NCBI RefSeq assembly: GCF_000430765.1
Contig: NZ_KE387244.1
Coordinates: forward strand, 65,856 to 129,855
Source of the DNA: Peribacillus kribbensis DSM 17871
Lineage (GTDB): Bacteria > Bacillota > Bacilli > Bacillales > DSM-1321
Length of the DNA stretch: 64,000 bases
Direction: 5' to 3'
Shown: positions 55,004 through 63,823 of the stretch, in pieces
Numbering within the stretch: position 1 is the stretch's first letter
How the letters are laid out: the number at the start of each line of letters is the position of its first letter
Program-made: the position numbers and the translations under genes
Notes under the pieces: generated by a model
What the model was told of the DNA's origin: nothing
The model's database searches: none
Seen by the model: only the letters and a program-made list of their open reading frames with translations

Positions 55004-55432
55004 ATGATAGGGCAGCTGATTACGAGCTTTTTTGCAACGGCAGGAATCGGTCTTATTTTTAACATTCCAAGAAGATCACTCATCTCCAGCGGCATCGTAG
55101 GGATGGCTGGCTGGTTTGTCTATGTTGTTTTATATGAGAATGACTTCGATGCTGTGCTGGCCACCCTGGTTTCCGCCTTTTTCATTGCGATTATCAGCCA
55201 GTACTTTGCAAAACGGTACAAGGTGCCGGTGATCATTTTCAGTGTGGGCGGCATGATTCCCCTTGTTCCCGGCGGCATCGCCTATTATGCGATGAGAAGA
55301 TTTGTAGAAAACAACTACAATGAAGCCCTGCAGCTGGCCGCCAAAGCCTTCATGCTTTCAGGGGCAATTGCGGTCGGAATCATTCTCTCCGAGGTATTGA
55401 ACCAAACCATCAAGAAGCTTGGCGGGCGCTGA
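55004..55432 (+). CDS. Threonine/serine exporter, ThrE_2 half (YjjB type)
   Basis: 142 residues behind AAAGGGG. Four membrane segments with GIGLIFNIPRRSL and GGMIPLVPGGIAYYAMRRFV, the ThrE_2 signature. Partner of the preceding gene; together they equal one full ThrE protein. Confidence 0.86.
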   Translation: MIGQLITSFFATAGIGLIFNIPRRSLISSGIVGMAGWFVYVVLYENDFDAVLATLVSAFFIAIISQYFAKRYKVPVIIFSVGGMIPLVPGGIAYYAMRRFVENNYNEALQLAAKAFMLSGAIAVGIILSEVLNQTIKKLGGR

Positions 55433-55703
55433 TCTGGATATTTATCCACCCTCAGATATTATTCTTATAAAATATATTAATTAAGAAATGTTATACGTTT
55501 GTTGAATGAAGTTTCTTCTATGCATCAGTCTCGGGGCCTAACGCGATTGGAATTTTTAGACGCCTGATAACTAAGAAAAGCTGTTTTCGCAGGACTTGTT
55601 ACTTTGGAACAAGGTGGTTGATTTCCGCTCCAATCAACCTGATTTAACAATGAGATCCCCTGCAGAACTCTTTAAAAAAATAACAAAAAGAACCAAAAGA
55701 AAA
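55433..55703. other. Intergenic region after the exporter genes
   Basis: AT-rich; contains the short palindromic repeat relic at 55617-55638. The 62-codon frame at 55596-55784 reads through this relic and the glnS terminator and is discounted. Nothing else recognised. Confidence 0.5.
55617..55638. repeat. Minimal relic of the GTTGATTT-ended palindromic repeat
   Basis: GTTGATTTCCGCTCC runs directly into AATCAAC: both ends of the repeat family are joined with almost no interior. Compare 59500-59534, which has the same ends. Confidence 0.5.
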
Positions 55704-55729
55704 GGACGTATGATCAAAATCATACGTCC
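55704..55729 (-). terminator. Terminator of glnS
   Basis: GGACGTATGAT (55704-55714) pairs with ATCATACGTCC (55719-55729); the minus strand continues TTTTCTTTT. Confidence 0.85.
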
Positions 55730-55773
55730 ACCCTTATTTAATACACTGCTATATATCTACATAGCGGATTTTC

Positions 55774-57441
55774 TTAAAGCTTAAATGAGCTTTTAAGTGA
55801 AACAATCAGATTGAAAACTAGATGGCTTTCCGTTGTATCCTTAGGATCCACATTGAAATAGCCATGACGGAAGAACTGGAATTTATCCTGCGGTTTTACA
55901 TCCTTCATATTTGGTTCTACGAAGCCTTGCAGGACCTGCAGGGAATCAGGATTTACGTAGTCAAGGAATGTTTTTGCATCCTCTTCATTCGCATCCTCGC
56001 TGTCCGCATCTAAAATCAGCGGCTGATAAAGCCTGAATTCAGCAGGGATGGCCTGCGAGGCTTCCACCCAGTGGATGGTTCCTTTTACTTTTCTTCCAGT
56101 AAATCCGGTTCCGCTCTTAGTTTCCGGATCGTAAGTGGCCCTGATTTCAATCACTTCGCCATTTTCATCCTTCACGACCTCTTCACATTTGATGAAATAA
56201 GCATGCTTTAGACGCACTTCATTTCCAGGGAATAGACGGAAATATTTCTTTGGAGGATTTTCCATGAAATCATCGCGCTCGATATAGATTTCACGGGAAA
56301 ACGGAATTTCCCTGGTGCCCATTTCGGGATTCTCAGGGTTAATTTCTGCCTCCAGCATTTCTGCCTGACCATCCGGGTAGTTGGTGATTACGACCTTTAA
56401 TGGGTTAATGATGCCCATAGTCCGGGGAGTTTTCAGCTTCAGGTCTTCTCTCACAAAATGCTCAAGCATTCCTGTATCGACAGTTCCTGCACTTTTGGAT
56501 ACCCCGATTTCGTGGCAGAATGCCCGGATGGCTTCAGGAGTGTATCCTCTTCTTCTCAGCCCTGAAATGGTAGGCATCCTTGGGTCATCCCAGCCATCCA
56601 CATACTCTTCATCCACCAATTGTTTAAGCTTTCTTTTACTCATCACGGTGTTGGTCAGATTCAGGCGGCCGAATTCATACTGGCGCGGAGTGCTTTCCAT
56701 TTCACATTTCTCAACGATCCAGTCATAAAGGGGGCGCTGATCCTCGAATTCAACCGTACAGATGGAATGAGTGACGCCTTCAATGGCATCTTCCAGGGGA
56801 TGAGCAAAAGCATACATAGGATAGATGCACCATTTATCACCGGTATTATGATGAGTGGCATGAGCGATTCGGTAAATGACAGGGTCGCGCAGATTGATGT
56901 TTGGAGATGACATGTCTATTTTAGCGCGGAGCACCTTCTCTCCATTACCGAATTCACCATTTTTCATCCGTTCGAATAGATCCAGATTTTCTTCGATGGA
57001 GCGGCCGCGGTGCGGGCTGTCCTTACCCGGCTCTGTCAGAGTTCCGCGGTATTCCCGGATTTCATCCGCTGAAAGGTCGTCCACATAGGCAAGTCCTTTT
57101 TGAATCAAAAGGACAGCACGGTCGTACATTTGATTAAAATAATCGGAAGCAAAAAAGAGTCCGTCCCATTCATAGCCCAGCCATTTTACATCCTCTTTAA
57201 TGGCGTTTACGTATTCAATATCCTCCTTCAGGGGATTTGTATCATCGAACCGCAAATTGGTTTTGCCATTAAATTCATCGGCAACTCCGAAGTTTAGGAT
57301 AATAGATTTCGCATGCCCAATATGAAGATATCCATTCGGCTCCGGAGGGAACCGGGTGATCACATGGTCGCGTCTGCCTGTTTCGAGGTCTTCTTTGATG
57401 ATATCTCTAATAAAATTAGAATTTGTATTCTCCACGGTCAA
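55774..57441 (-). CDS. glnS: Glutaminyl-tRNA synthetase
   Basis: 555 residues from a TTG start with a weak GTGGGC upstream. Class I synthetase: [16 protein letters not shown] (HIGH at 40-43) and VMSKRK (267-271). The C-terminal anticodon-binding beta barrels (from about 345: [20 protein letters not shown]) are those of GlnRS, not GltX. Charges tRNA-Gln directly. B. subtilis and most Bacillus lack this enzyme and use mischarging plus GatCAB, so it is probably acquired by transfer. Single gene, own terminator. Confidence 0.96.
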   Translation of the reverse strand: MTVENTNSNFIRDIIKEDLETGRRDHVITRFPPEPNGYLHIGHAKSIILNFGVADEFNGKTNLRFDDTNPLKEDIEYVNAIKEDVKWLGYEWDGLFFASDYFNQMYDRAVLLIQKGLAYVDDLSADEIREYRGTLTEPGKDSPHRGRSIEENLDLFERMKNGEFGNGEKVLRAKIDMSSPNINLRDPVIYRIAHATHHNTGDKWCIYPMYAFAHPLEDAIEGVTHSICTVEFEDQRPLYDWIVEKCEMESTPRQYEFGRLNLTNTVMSKRKLKQLVDEEYVDGWDDPRMPTISGLRRRGYTPEAIRAFCHEIGVSKSAGTVDTGMLEHFVREDLKLKTPRTMGIINPLKVVITNYPDGQAEMLEAEINPENPEMGTREIPFSREIYIERDDFMENPPKKYFRLFPGNEVRLKHAYFIKCEEVVKDENGEVIEIRATYDPETKSGTGFTGRKVKGTIHWVEASQAIPAEFRLYQPLILDADSEDANEEDAKTFLDYVNPDSLQVLQGFVEPNMKDVKPQDKFQFFRHGYFNVDPKDTTESHLVFNLIVSLKSSFKL

Positions 57442-57672
57442 TGCCCACTTTCTTTTAAAAAATTAGCTGCGAAGGCTGAAAATTAATATTAATAATTTTA
57501 CTTGAATATATAGGATAAATACAGGGTTTTTATTATTTACGGCGGTTTTCTCATAGTTTTGAGTCCAGAATCTGAGAGGCGGCTATTCCCTATGGAGAAT
57601 TGTCCGCTATACATGTACAGTCAAAACCTTTACAATAAATAACATATTTCACAAGAGGAGCTGAAGATATAC

Positions 57673-58293
57673 ATGTCTTTGCTGATTCGGTATCTCATGT
57701 TTTTCTGCGGCCTTGCCTTATTTGCCCTGGGCACTTCAGCTGCTGTAAAGGTGCAGCATTTGGGCCTTCATCCATGGGATGTGCTTAGTGTAGCATTATA
57801 CGGCCGTTTTGGCATCTCCATAGGATTCTGGGGAGTGGCAGCAGGTCTTTTCCTTATCTGCATTTCGGCCTTTACGGCTAGAAAATACATCAGCATCGGA
57901 ACCTTTTTAAATGCGCTCCTGATCGGACCCATGATCGATTTCTTTCTATGGCTTGATATATTGCCGCATGCCACACATACCTGGCTGGATTATGTAATTA
58001 TAGTGTGTGCCATCGCACTTACCGGAATCGGAGGAGGCTTATATGTAGCGGCCGGTATAGGGGCTGGACCAAGAGATGGCTTTATGCTTTCGCTTGCCGA
58101 AAGGACAGGTATTTCTGTCAGCACTGCCAGAATCGCCGTAGAAAGCGCAGTCCTTGTGATTGGCCTTATTCTTGGCGGTCCCGTGTTTATTATGTCATTT
58201 ATTTATACACTCATCCAAAGCCCCATTTTTCAGCTCTCCCTGAATTTCTTTAAAAAAAGGAACTCATCCCTAGTTTCCAGAAAAGCTGCGTAA
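57673..58293 (+). CDS. YczE/YitT-family membrane protein
   Basis: 206 residues; GAGGAG upstream at a slightly long distance. About five membrane segments. The family blocks LALFALGTSAAVKVQHLGLHPWDVL, FLNALLIGPMIDFFL and GIGAGPRDGFMLSL are visible. Function unknown; possibly transport. Single gene with a terminator. Confidence 0.83.
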   Translation: MSLLIRYLMFFCGLALFALGTSAAVKVQHLGLHPWDVLSVALYGRFGISIGFWGVAAGLFLICISAFTARKYISIGTFLNALLIGPMIDFFLWLDILPHATHTWLDYVIIVCAIALTGIGGGLYVAAGIGAGPRDGFMLSLAERTGISVSTARIAVESAVLVIGLILGGPVFIMSFIYTLIQSPIFQLSLNFFKKRNSSLVSRKAA

Positions 58294-58297
58294 AGCC

Positions 58298-58323
58298 AAG
58301 CCCTTTGTATAGGGCTTTTTTTG
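58298..58323 (+). terminator. Terminator of the YczE-like gene
   Basis: AAGCCCT (58298-58304) pairs with AGGGCTT (58311-58317), followed by T residues. Confidence 0.8.
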
Positions 58324-58518
58324 TTTACTTTTTTTTGTTTAATATCTGTCCGGGCTGGATAAAGGCAACATATATTTCCTTTTAATTCAGGCTTTTCTTA
58401 TAGGGATAATTTTCTATGGCAGGACTGCATTCAGCCTGGTTTTCGCATACAGCATATACATTTATAAAATACTAAGTCTGGAGGATTATCCAGGCTTTAG
58501 CGGAGAAGGAGCATACTT

Positions 58519-59418
58519 ATGGAATATGAAGTAATCATAATCGGAGGCGGGATAGCAGGGCTTCAGGCCGCCATTCAGCTTGGGAGGGCGCAGCGCAGCG
58601 CTCTTGTCATTGATTCTAATCAGGGGAGGTCCAACCTCTGCCGGACATATCATAATATCCTTGGCTGGCCGGACGGGGTCAGCGGGGAGCAGTTAAGAAA
58701 GCTGGGCCGGCAGCAGGCTGAAAGTGTGGGAATTCAATTCATGGAGGATACCGTGATTTCGGCAGAAAAAGGAGATCATATCTTTCGTGTTAAAACAAAG
58801 CAGGGTTCTGCACTTGAGGCGAAAAGGATTCTGATTGCCACAGGTATCCTGGACCGGATCCCGGATATGCCTGAAATTTATCAGTGCCTTGGTAGCAGTG
58901 TTTATATCTGCCCGGATTGTGACGGCTATGAAATCAAGGATCAGCTCACCCTTGTAGCGGGGTCTGGAAATCCGGGAGCCAATATGGCGCTGACGCTGTC
59001 TTATTGGACGGACCGGCTAATCTATATCAATCATGAGCAAAAGAAAGTCGACTCCAGGATCATGAAAAAACTGAAGGAAAAGAATATCCAGTATATCCAT
59101 ATTCCCATTAAAGAGGCTATCGTTGAGAAGGGGGACTTTACAGGGTTCCAATTGGCGGATGGCCGGCTCCTTTCAGCAGGGAAATGCTTTTTAGCCTTTG
59201 GAGGAAATGAAGTACGATCAGGGATTGCAAAGCAGCTGGGTGTCGAGGTGCTGGAAAATAATCATATCAAAGTCAACAGGCGTACCCAGGAGACAAATGT
59301 AAAGGGTGTATGGGCGGCGGGGGATGTGACGGTTCACTCTGAACAGACGGCCATCGCCATGGGAGATGGTCTCCAGGCTGCCATCTGGATTCATAAAAGT
59401 CTCCTTCAGGAAAAATAA
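58519..59418 (+). CDS. Thioredoxin-reductase-like NAD(P)/FAD oxidoreductase
   Basis: 299 residues behind AAGGAG. FAD motif GGGIAG (9-14), second nucleotide-binding segment around AGSGNPGANMA, and a redox pair in CPDCDGYEI (131-134), where thioredoxin reductase has CATCDG. The late GVWAAGDVTVHSEQTAIAMGDG block binds FAD. Probably a low-molecular-weight thiol or quinone reductase; the substrate is unclear. Confidence 0.85.
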   Translation: MEYEVIIIGGGIAGLQAAIQLGRAQRSALVIDSNQGRSNLCRTYHNILGWPDGVSGEQLRKLGRQQAESVGIQFMEDTVISAEKGDHIFRVKTKQGSALEAKRILIATGILDRIPDMPEIYQCLGSSVYICPDCDGYEIKDQLTLVAGSGNPGANMALTLSYWTDRLIYINHEQKKVDSRIMKKLKEKNIQYIHIPIKEAIVEKGDFTGFQLADGRLLSAGKCFLAFGGNEVRSGIAKQLGVEVLENNHIKVNRRTQETNVKGVWAAGDVTVHSEQTAIAMGDGLQAAIWIHKSLLQEK

Positions 59419-59430
59419 TTCTTTACAAGT

Positions 59431-59469
59431 GTAATGACACCTGATATATTTCTGGTGTCATTACTTTTT
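59431..59469 (+). terminator. Terminator of the reductase gene
   Basis: GTAATGACACC (59431-59441) pairs with GGTGTCATTAC (59454-59464), then TTTTTA. The TGACACC...GGTGTCA dyad could alternatively be an operator for the niacin carrier downstream. Confidence 0.75.
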
Positions 59470-59499
59470 ATTAAAGTATGCTATGTATTAAAGCAGCAG

Positions 59500-59534
59500 G
59501 TTGATTTCAGTTCGCAGCTGGAACGTAAATCAAC
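59500..59534. repeat. Short palindromic repeat relic
   Basis: GTTGATTT (59500-59507) and AAATCAAC (59527-59534) are perfect inverted ends around CAGTTCGCAGCTGGAACGT. Same ends as the relic at 55617. Confidence 0.5.
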
Positions 59535-59664
59535 AATAGTTTACCAAAGATTTTTCATGAGAATGCCGTTATAACGACGTCTTTCAGAAAACAGGCTTTA
59601 TTATTTTTCTTTTAGCTCTGATATGGACATGCTGTATATAGGGGCTTTAAAAACAGGAGGATCT

Positions 59665-60885
59665 ATGGAAACAAACCAACAGGCAATACATAAAGGCAAT
59701 AGAAAGCTTTTGGGCGTAGCGGGTCTGGGCTGGCTGTTTGATGCGATGGATGTGGGGATGCTTTCTTTCATTCTGGTAGCCCTTTCTTCAGAATGGGGGC
59801 TGTCATCCAAGGAGGTTGGCTGGATCGGCAGTGTGAACTCCATCGGCATGGCAGCGGGTGCTCTTATTTTCGGTCTTTTGGCAGACCGGATCGGCAGGAA
59901 AAATGTATTTATCATCACCCTTTTACTGTTTTCAATTGGAAGCGGACTGTCCGCTTTTACAGGAAGCTTGGCGCTGTTTCTTATTTTGCGCTTTATAATC
60001 GGCATGGGCCTTGGAGGAGAGCTTCCGGTTGCCTCCACACTGGTTTCTGAGAGCGTCCCGGCTGAGAAAAGGGGCCGTGTGGTTGTATTATTGGAGAGCT
60101 TCTGGGCAGGAGGCTGGCTGCTGGCAGCCCTGATTTCGTACTTCGTCATCCCTCATTACGGGTGGCAGGCGGCGCTGTTGATTTCTGTCATCCCTGCCTT
60201 ATATGCCTTATATCTGAGGCTGGGTCTGCCGGACTCCCCCCGTTATGAAAAAATGAAGGCAGCTCCTAAACCTTCCGTTTGGGAAAACCTCTCAGGGGTG
60301 TGGGCGAAGAAATACCGCGGCCAGACGATGACTCTCTGGGTCTTATGGTTCTGTGTGGTATTTTCCTATTATGGAATGTTTCTCTGGCTTCCAAGTGTGA
60401 TGGTCATAAAAGGCTTTACGCTGATCAAAAGCTTTGAATATGTGCTCATCATGACGCTTGCCCAGCTGCCGGGCTATTTTACGGCTGCTTGGTTCATTGA
60501 AAAAATCGGCAGGAAGTTTGTACTTGTAACGTATTTGATCGGTACCGCAGTCAGCGCTTATTTCTTTGGACAGGCTGATTCGCTGGGACTCCTGATCACA
60601 TCGGGAATCTTCCTTTCCTTCTTTAATTTGGGAGCCTGGGGAGCACTTTATGCGTATACACCGGAACAGTATCCAACCATCATCCGAGGAGCTGGGGCCG
60701 GTATGGCGGCGGCCATCGGCCGTGTGGGCGGAGTGCTGGGACCCCTGCTTGTAGGATATCTCGTTGCACAGAAAACCAGCATTACTTCCATCTTCACGAT
60801 TTTCTGCGTAGCCGTCCTCATTGGGGCAGCGGCTGTCTTTTTCTTCGGAAAAGAAACGAAAAATAGTGAACTTCAGGAAAAATGA
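59665..60885 (+). CDS. niaP: Niacin transporter NiaP (MFS)
   Basis: 406 residues from the ATG at 59665, seven bases after AGGAGG; the longer frame to 59623 adds residues with no site. Matches B. subtilis NiaP (YceI) block by block: KLLGVAGLGWLFDAMDVGML, WIGSVNSIGMAAGA, GRVVVLLESFWAGGWL and YAYTPEQYPTIIRG. Twelve membrane segments. Imports nicotinate for NAD salvage. Confidence 0.93.
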   Translation: METNQQAIHKGNRKLLGVAGLGWLFDAMDVGMLSFILVALSSEWGLSSKEVGWIGSVNSIGMAAGALIFGLLADRIGRKNVFIITLLLFSIGSGLSAFTGSLALFLILRFIIGMGLGGELPVASTLVSESVPAEKRGRVVVLLESFWAGGWLLAALISYFVIPHYGWQAALLISVIPALYALYLRLGLPDSPRYEKMKAAPKPSVWENLSGVWAKKYRGQTMTLWVLWFCVVFSYYGMFLWLPSVMVIKGFTLIKSFEYVLIMTLAQLPGYFTAAWFIEKIGRKFVLVTYLIGTAVSAYFFGQADSLGLLITSGIFLSFFNLGAWGALYAYTPEQYPTIIRGAGAGMAAAIGRVGGVLGPLLVGYLVAQKTSITSIFTIFCVAVLIGAAAVFFFGKETKNSELQEK

Positions 60886-60896
60886 CGACATATCAA

Positions 60897-60928
60897 ACCT
60901 TCCGCAGATTGTGGGAGGTCTATTTTTT
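60897..60928 (+). terminator. Terminator of niaP
   Basis: ACCTTCC (60897-60903) pairs with GGGAGGT (60913-60919; one G-T pair), followed by a T run. Confidence 0.65.
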
Positions 60929-61057
60929 AATTTGAGATCTTTTCTAAAGGATTGTTGCTTTTTCAAGAAGTTATGAGAGGCAATTTCGCTTCTTTCTTTC
61001 GAAAACAGCCGGGCTGGTTTATACTAAAACAATCATTGAAAAAAGGGGCTGCTGCTC

Positions 61058-62041
61058 ATGAAGCTCGGAACGATCGGCACAAGCTGGATTACCGAATCCT
61101 TTATCCAGGCTGCGGGTTTATCAGGAAAATTAACCTTAACATCTGTATATTCACGGACCATGGAGGCTGCAAGGGAATTTGCAGACAAGAACCATGCTCC
61201 TCATGCATTTGATTCTCTGGAGGAGATGGCTGGAAGCGATGAAGTGGAAGTGGTGTATATCGCGTCTCCTAACTCGCATCACTTTGAGCATGCCAAAATT
61301 TTTATCGAGCATAATAAGCATGTAATCTGCGAGAAGCCGATCTTCTCCAACCTGAAGGAATGGGAAGAGATTTACAGCCTTGCGGAGAAGCACGGGGTAT
61401 TTGTATTAGAAGCAATCCGTAATATTCATCTTCCCAACTTCACAATATTAAAGGATCAACTTCATAGAGCGGGTGAAATTCGCAGTGTTTTATTTAGTTA
61501 CCTGCAGTATTCCTCCAGGTATGATGCTTTTTTAAGAGGAGAAGAACCGAACGTCTTTTCTCCAGCGTTTTCTGGAGGAGCGCTTACGGATCTTGGGGTC
61601 TACCCCATTTATGCGGCGGTCGGATTATTTGGGAAGCCTGATTCTGTTTTCTTTAGCCCTGTTCTTCTGCGGAATGGGATAGACGGGAGCGGTACACTCG
61701 TATTGAATTACGGTTCCTTTGTCTGCACCATCCTTTTCTCTAAGATTACCCATTCTTATATTCCAAGTGAAATTCATGGAGAGAAAGGCTCGATTGTGCT
61801 GGATAAGGTGACGCCGATTAAGACCATAGAGCTTATTACCCATAAAACCGGAGAGAAGGAAACATTCGGTGTCCAGCAGAAGGAAGAAGACATGGTGTAT
61901 GAAATTGAGAATCTGGTAAAGGTCATTGAAACCAATGACCAAGAAGAGTATCAAAGACTGAAAGAACTCAGCAGAACGGTCCTTCATATTACAGAAACCG
62001 CCCGGAAACAGAATTCCATTGTATTCGGCACCGAAAAATAA
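61058..62041 (+). CDS. Gfo/Idh/MocA-family oxidoreductase (YulF-like)
   Basis: 327 residues behind AAAAGGGG. N-terminal Rossmann (LGTIGTSWITESF), then VYIASPNSHHFEHAKIFIEHNKHVICEKPI (the EKP motif binds NAD and substrate), and a C-terminal sheet domain with GGALTDLGVYPIY. Close to B. subtilis YulF. A sugar or cyclitol dehydrogenase of unknown substrate. Confidence 0.87.
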   Translation: MKLGTIGTSWITESFIQAAGLSGKLTLTSVYSRTMEAAREFADKNHAPHAFDSLEEMAGSDEVEVVYIASPNSHHFEHAKIFIEHNKHVICEKPIFSNLKEWEEIYSLAEKHGVFVLEAIRNIHLPNFTILKDQLHRAGEIRSVLFSYLQYSSRYDAFLRGEEPNVFSPAFSGGALTDLGVYPIYAAVGLFGKPDSVFFSPVLLRNGIDGSGTLVLNYGSFVCTILFSKITHSYIPSEIHGEKGSIVLDKVTPIKTIELITHKTGEKETFGVQQKEEDMVYEIENLVKVIETNDQEEYQRLKELSRTVLHITETARKQNSIVFGTEK

Positions 62042-62086
62042 AAAGCCAGGCCTGGCAGGAATAATCCCTGCCGTCTGGCTTTTTTC
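62041..62086. terminator. Bidirectional terminator, YulF-like / YhfW-like
   Basis: AAAAGCCAG...CTGGCTTTTTT with an inner GGCAGG/CCTGCC stem; serves both convergent genes. Confidence 0.87.
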
Positions 62087-62090
62087 TTTC

Positions 62091-63635
62091 TTATTCAGGC
62101 AGGTCAACTTTTTTAAGTGGGGTTTTGGCCGGTCCTTCAAGAACTTCGCCGTCCACTCCGAAACGTGAACCATGACAAGGGCAGTCCCATGAACGGTCGC
62201 CGCTATTCCAATTCAGCTCACAATACATATGGGTGCAGGTGGTATCCACGAGATGAAGCCTGCCGTTCTGATCTCGGTAGGCCCCGGCCCTCTGTCCATT
62301 CACCTCTACAACCTTCGCTTCATCAACTCCGACATCCTCTAAGGTATGGTTGGGCTTATCCAGCTTGCCTTCGACAAAATGCTTCGCGACATCAGCGTTA
62401 TCTTTAATAAAGTTCTTAATGGATGGATTAGCCTTGAAACGCTGGGGCGTAAACACCTGCTCATAGGGATTGTCCCGGCCCATAACCATGTCACGCATCA
62501 AGAGTGCGGCGTTCGTTCCGTTTGTCATCCCCCATTTGGCATATCCGGTCGCCACGAAGACATTGTCATAATCCTCTGTAAGCTTCCCTATATAAGGGAC
62601 CCCATCGAGGGTATGGATATCCTGTGCGGACCACCGGTAAGGTATGTCCTTAATGCCATAGGTCTTCTCGGCATACGGGACAAGCTCCTCATAATAATCC
62701 TTTGTATCCAGGTCCTGTCCGGTTTTATGGCCGTCACCGCCAAAAAGAACGGCTTTTTCTCCGTCAATCATGGTATAGCGAAGGGAACGCGTGGGCTTCT
62801 CTGCATTAATATACATGCCGCCTGGAAATTCCTTCTCTGTTTTAACCGCAATCACATAAGATCTTTCCTGTGAAAGCCGGGTGAAATACTTCCCCTCCTT
62901 GCTATAGAATGGATAATGGGAACAGATCAGCACGTGATTGCAGGTAATTTCATTTTTATTTTCATTTTTAAGAGCGATTTTTAGCGGAGGTCCTTTTTTG
63001 ATATCTCCGGCCGTCGTATTTTCATAGATGTTTCCACCCATCTGGACGATCTCATCCACCAGATGTGAAAGATATTTCAACGGATGAAACTGAGCCTGAT
63101 TTTTCATGACAACCGCACCTTTTACCGGGAAGGAAAGCGGTGTTTTATCCGCAAATGTCCCATCAATCCCAAGTTTTTCATAGGCTCTGATCTCATCCTG
63201 AAGCTTTGGGAGATACTCGCTCGATTCTGTAAAAACATACGCATCCTCGTTCGAAAAATCGCAGGAAATATCCTGCTCCGAAACAAGATTCCGGATAAAC
63301 TCCAAAGCAGCCTGATTTGCCTCGTAATAAAGCTTTGCATTTTCTTCTCCATGCTGTTCGATCAGCGTTGCGTAAATTAAACTGTGCTGGGCAGAAATTT
63401 TTGCAGTTGTATGGGCTGTAATTCCATTCAGGATATTGTCTGCGTCAATAAGGGTCACTCTGCGTCCTTCTTTTAAAAGCAGATAGGCAGCTGTAATTCC
63501 GGTAATGCCGCCGCCTACAATGGCAATATCCGTCTCGATGTTTTCGTTCAATGGCGGAAAAGACTGAATCTGAGAGGATACACGCCAATAAGGCTCCGGT
63601 TTTACAGGCATCTGGCTTTGCTGGTTTTCATTCAT
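62091..63635 (-). CDS. yhfW: FAD oxidoreductase with C-terminal Rieske domain (YhfW-like)
   Basis: 514 residues behind CAGGAGG. N-terminal DAO-type FAD domain (IAIVGGGITGITAAYLLLKEG, about 36-57; later VATGYAKWGMTNG). The C-terminal Rieske [2Fe-2S] centre has C-T-H (TTCTHMYCEL) and C-P-C-H-GSRF, four ligands present. Domain order and length equal B. subtilis YhfW. Function unknown; likely an amino acid or amine oxidising system with a Rieske electron relay. Confidence 0.9.
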   Translation of the reverse strand: MNENQQSQMPVKPEPYWRVSSQIQSFPPLNENIETDIAIVGGGITGITAAYLLLKEGRRVTLIDADNILNGITAHTTAKISAQHSLIYATLIEQHGEENAKLYYEANQAALEFIRNLVSEQDISCDFSNEDAYVFTESSEYLPKLQDEIRAYEKLGIDGTFADKTPLSFPVKGAVVMKNQAQFHPLKYLSHLVDEIVQMGGNIYENTTAGDIKKGPPLKIALKNENKNEITCNHVLICSHYPFYSKEGKYFTRLSQERSYVIAVKTEKEFPGGMYINAEKPTRSLRYTMIDGEKAVLFGGDGHKTGQDLDTKDYYEELVPYAEKTYGIKDIPYRWSAQDIHTLDGVPYIGKLTEDYDNVFVATGYAKWGMTNGTNAALLMRDMVMGRDNPYEQVFTPQRFKANPSIKNFIKDNADVAKHFVEGKLDKPNHTLEDVGVDEAKVVEVNGQRAGAYRDQNGRLHLVDTTCTHMYCELNWNSGDRSWDCPCHGSRFGVDGEVLEGPAKTPLKKVDLPE

Positions 63636-63772
63636 AAGTACCTCCTGAATCGTTAATGGGGGAATACACCGAACATATTCTTACAAAATTTACCCCTTCA
63701 TCTCCTTAATATTCACGAATGACCCATTTTCTATAATTTTTAGAGAGTAAGAAAAATAGTTGAAAAAAAGGA

Positions 63773-63803
63773 TTGAACCTCACGCTGCGTGAGGAGGTAT
63801 CCT
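63773..63803 (+). promoter_or_regulatory. MerR-type promoter with 19-bp spacer and operator dyad
   Basis: TTGAAC (63773-63778), a 19-bp spacer, then TATCCT (63798-63803). CCTCACG (63778-63784) and CGTGAGG (63788-63794) form a perfect dyad in the spacer. Overlong spacers with a central dyad are the mark of MerR-controlled promoters; here it precedes a merR gene, so autoregulation is likely. Confidence 0.85.
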
Positions 63804-63823
63804 TGAAACCGGAGGTGGTATTG

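Noticed and set aside
59431-59464. NiaR operator for niaP
   Set aside because: The TGACACC...GGTGTCA dyad is followed by a T run just after a stop codon, so a terminator is the simpler reading; the NiaR consensus could not be verified from memory.
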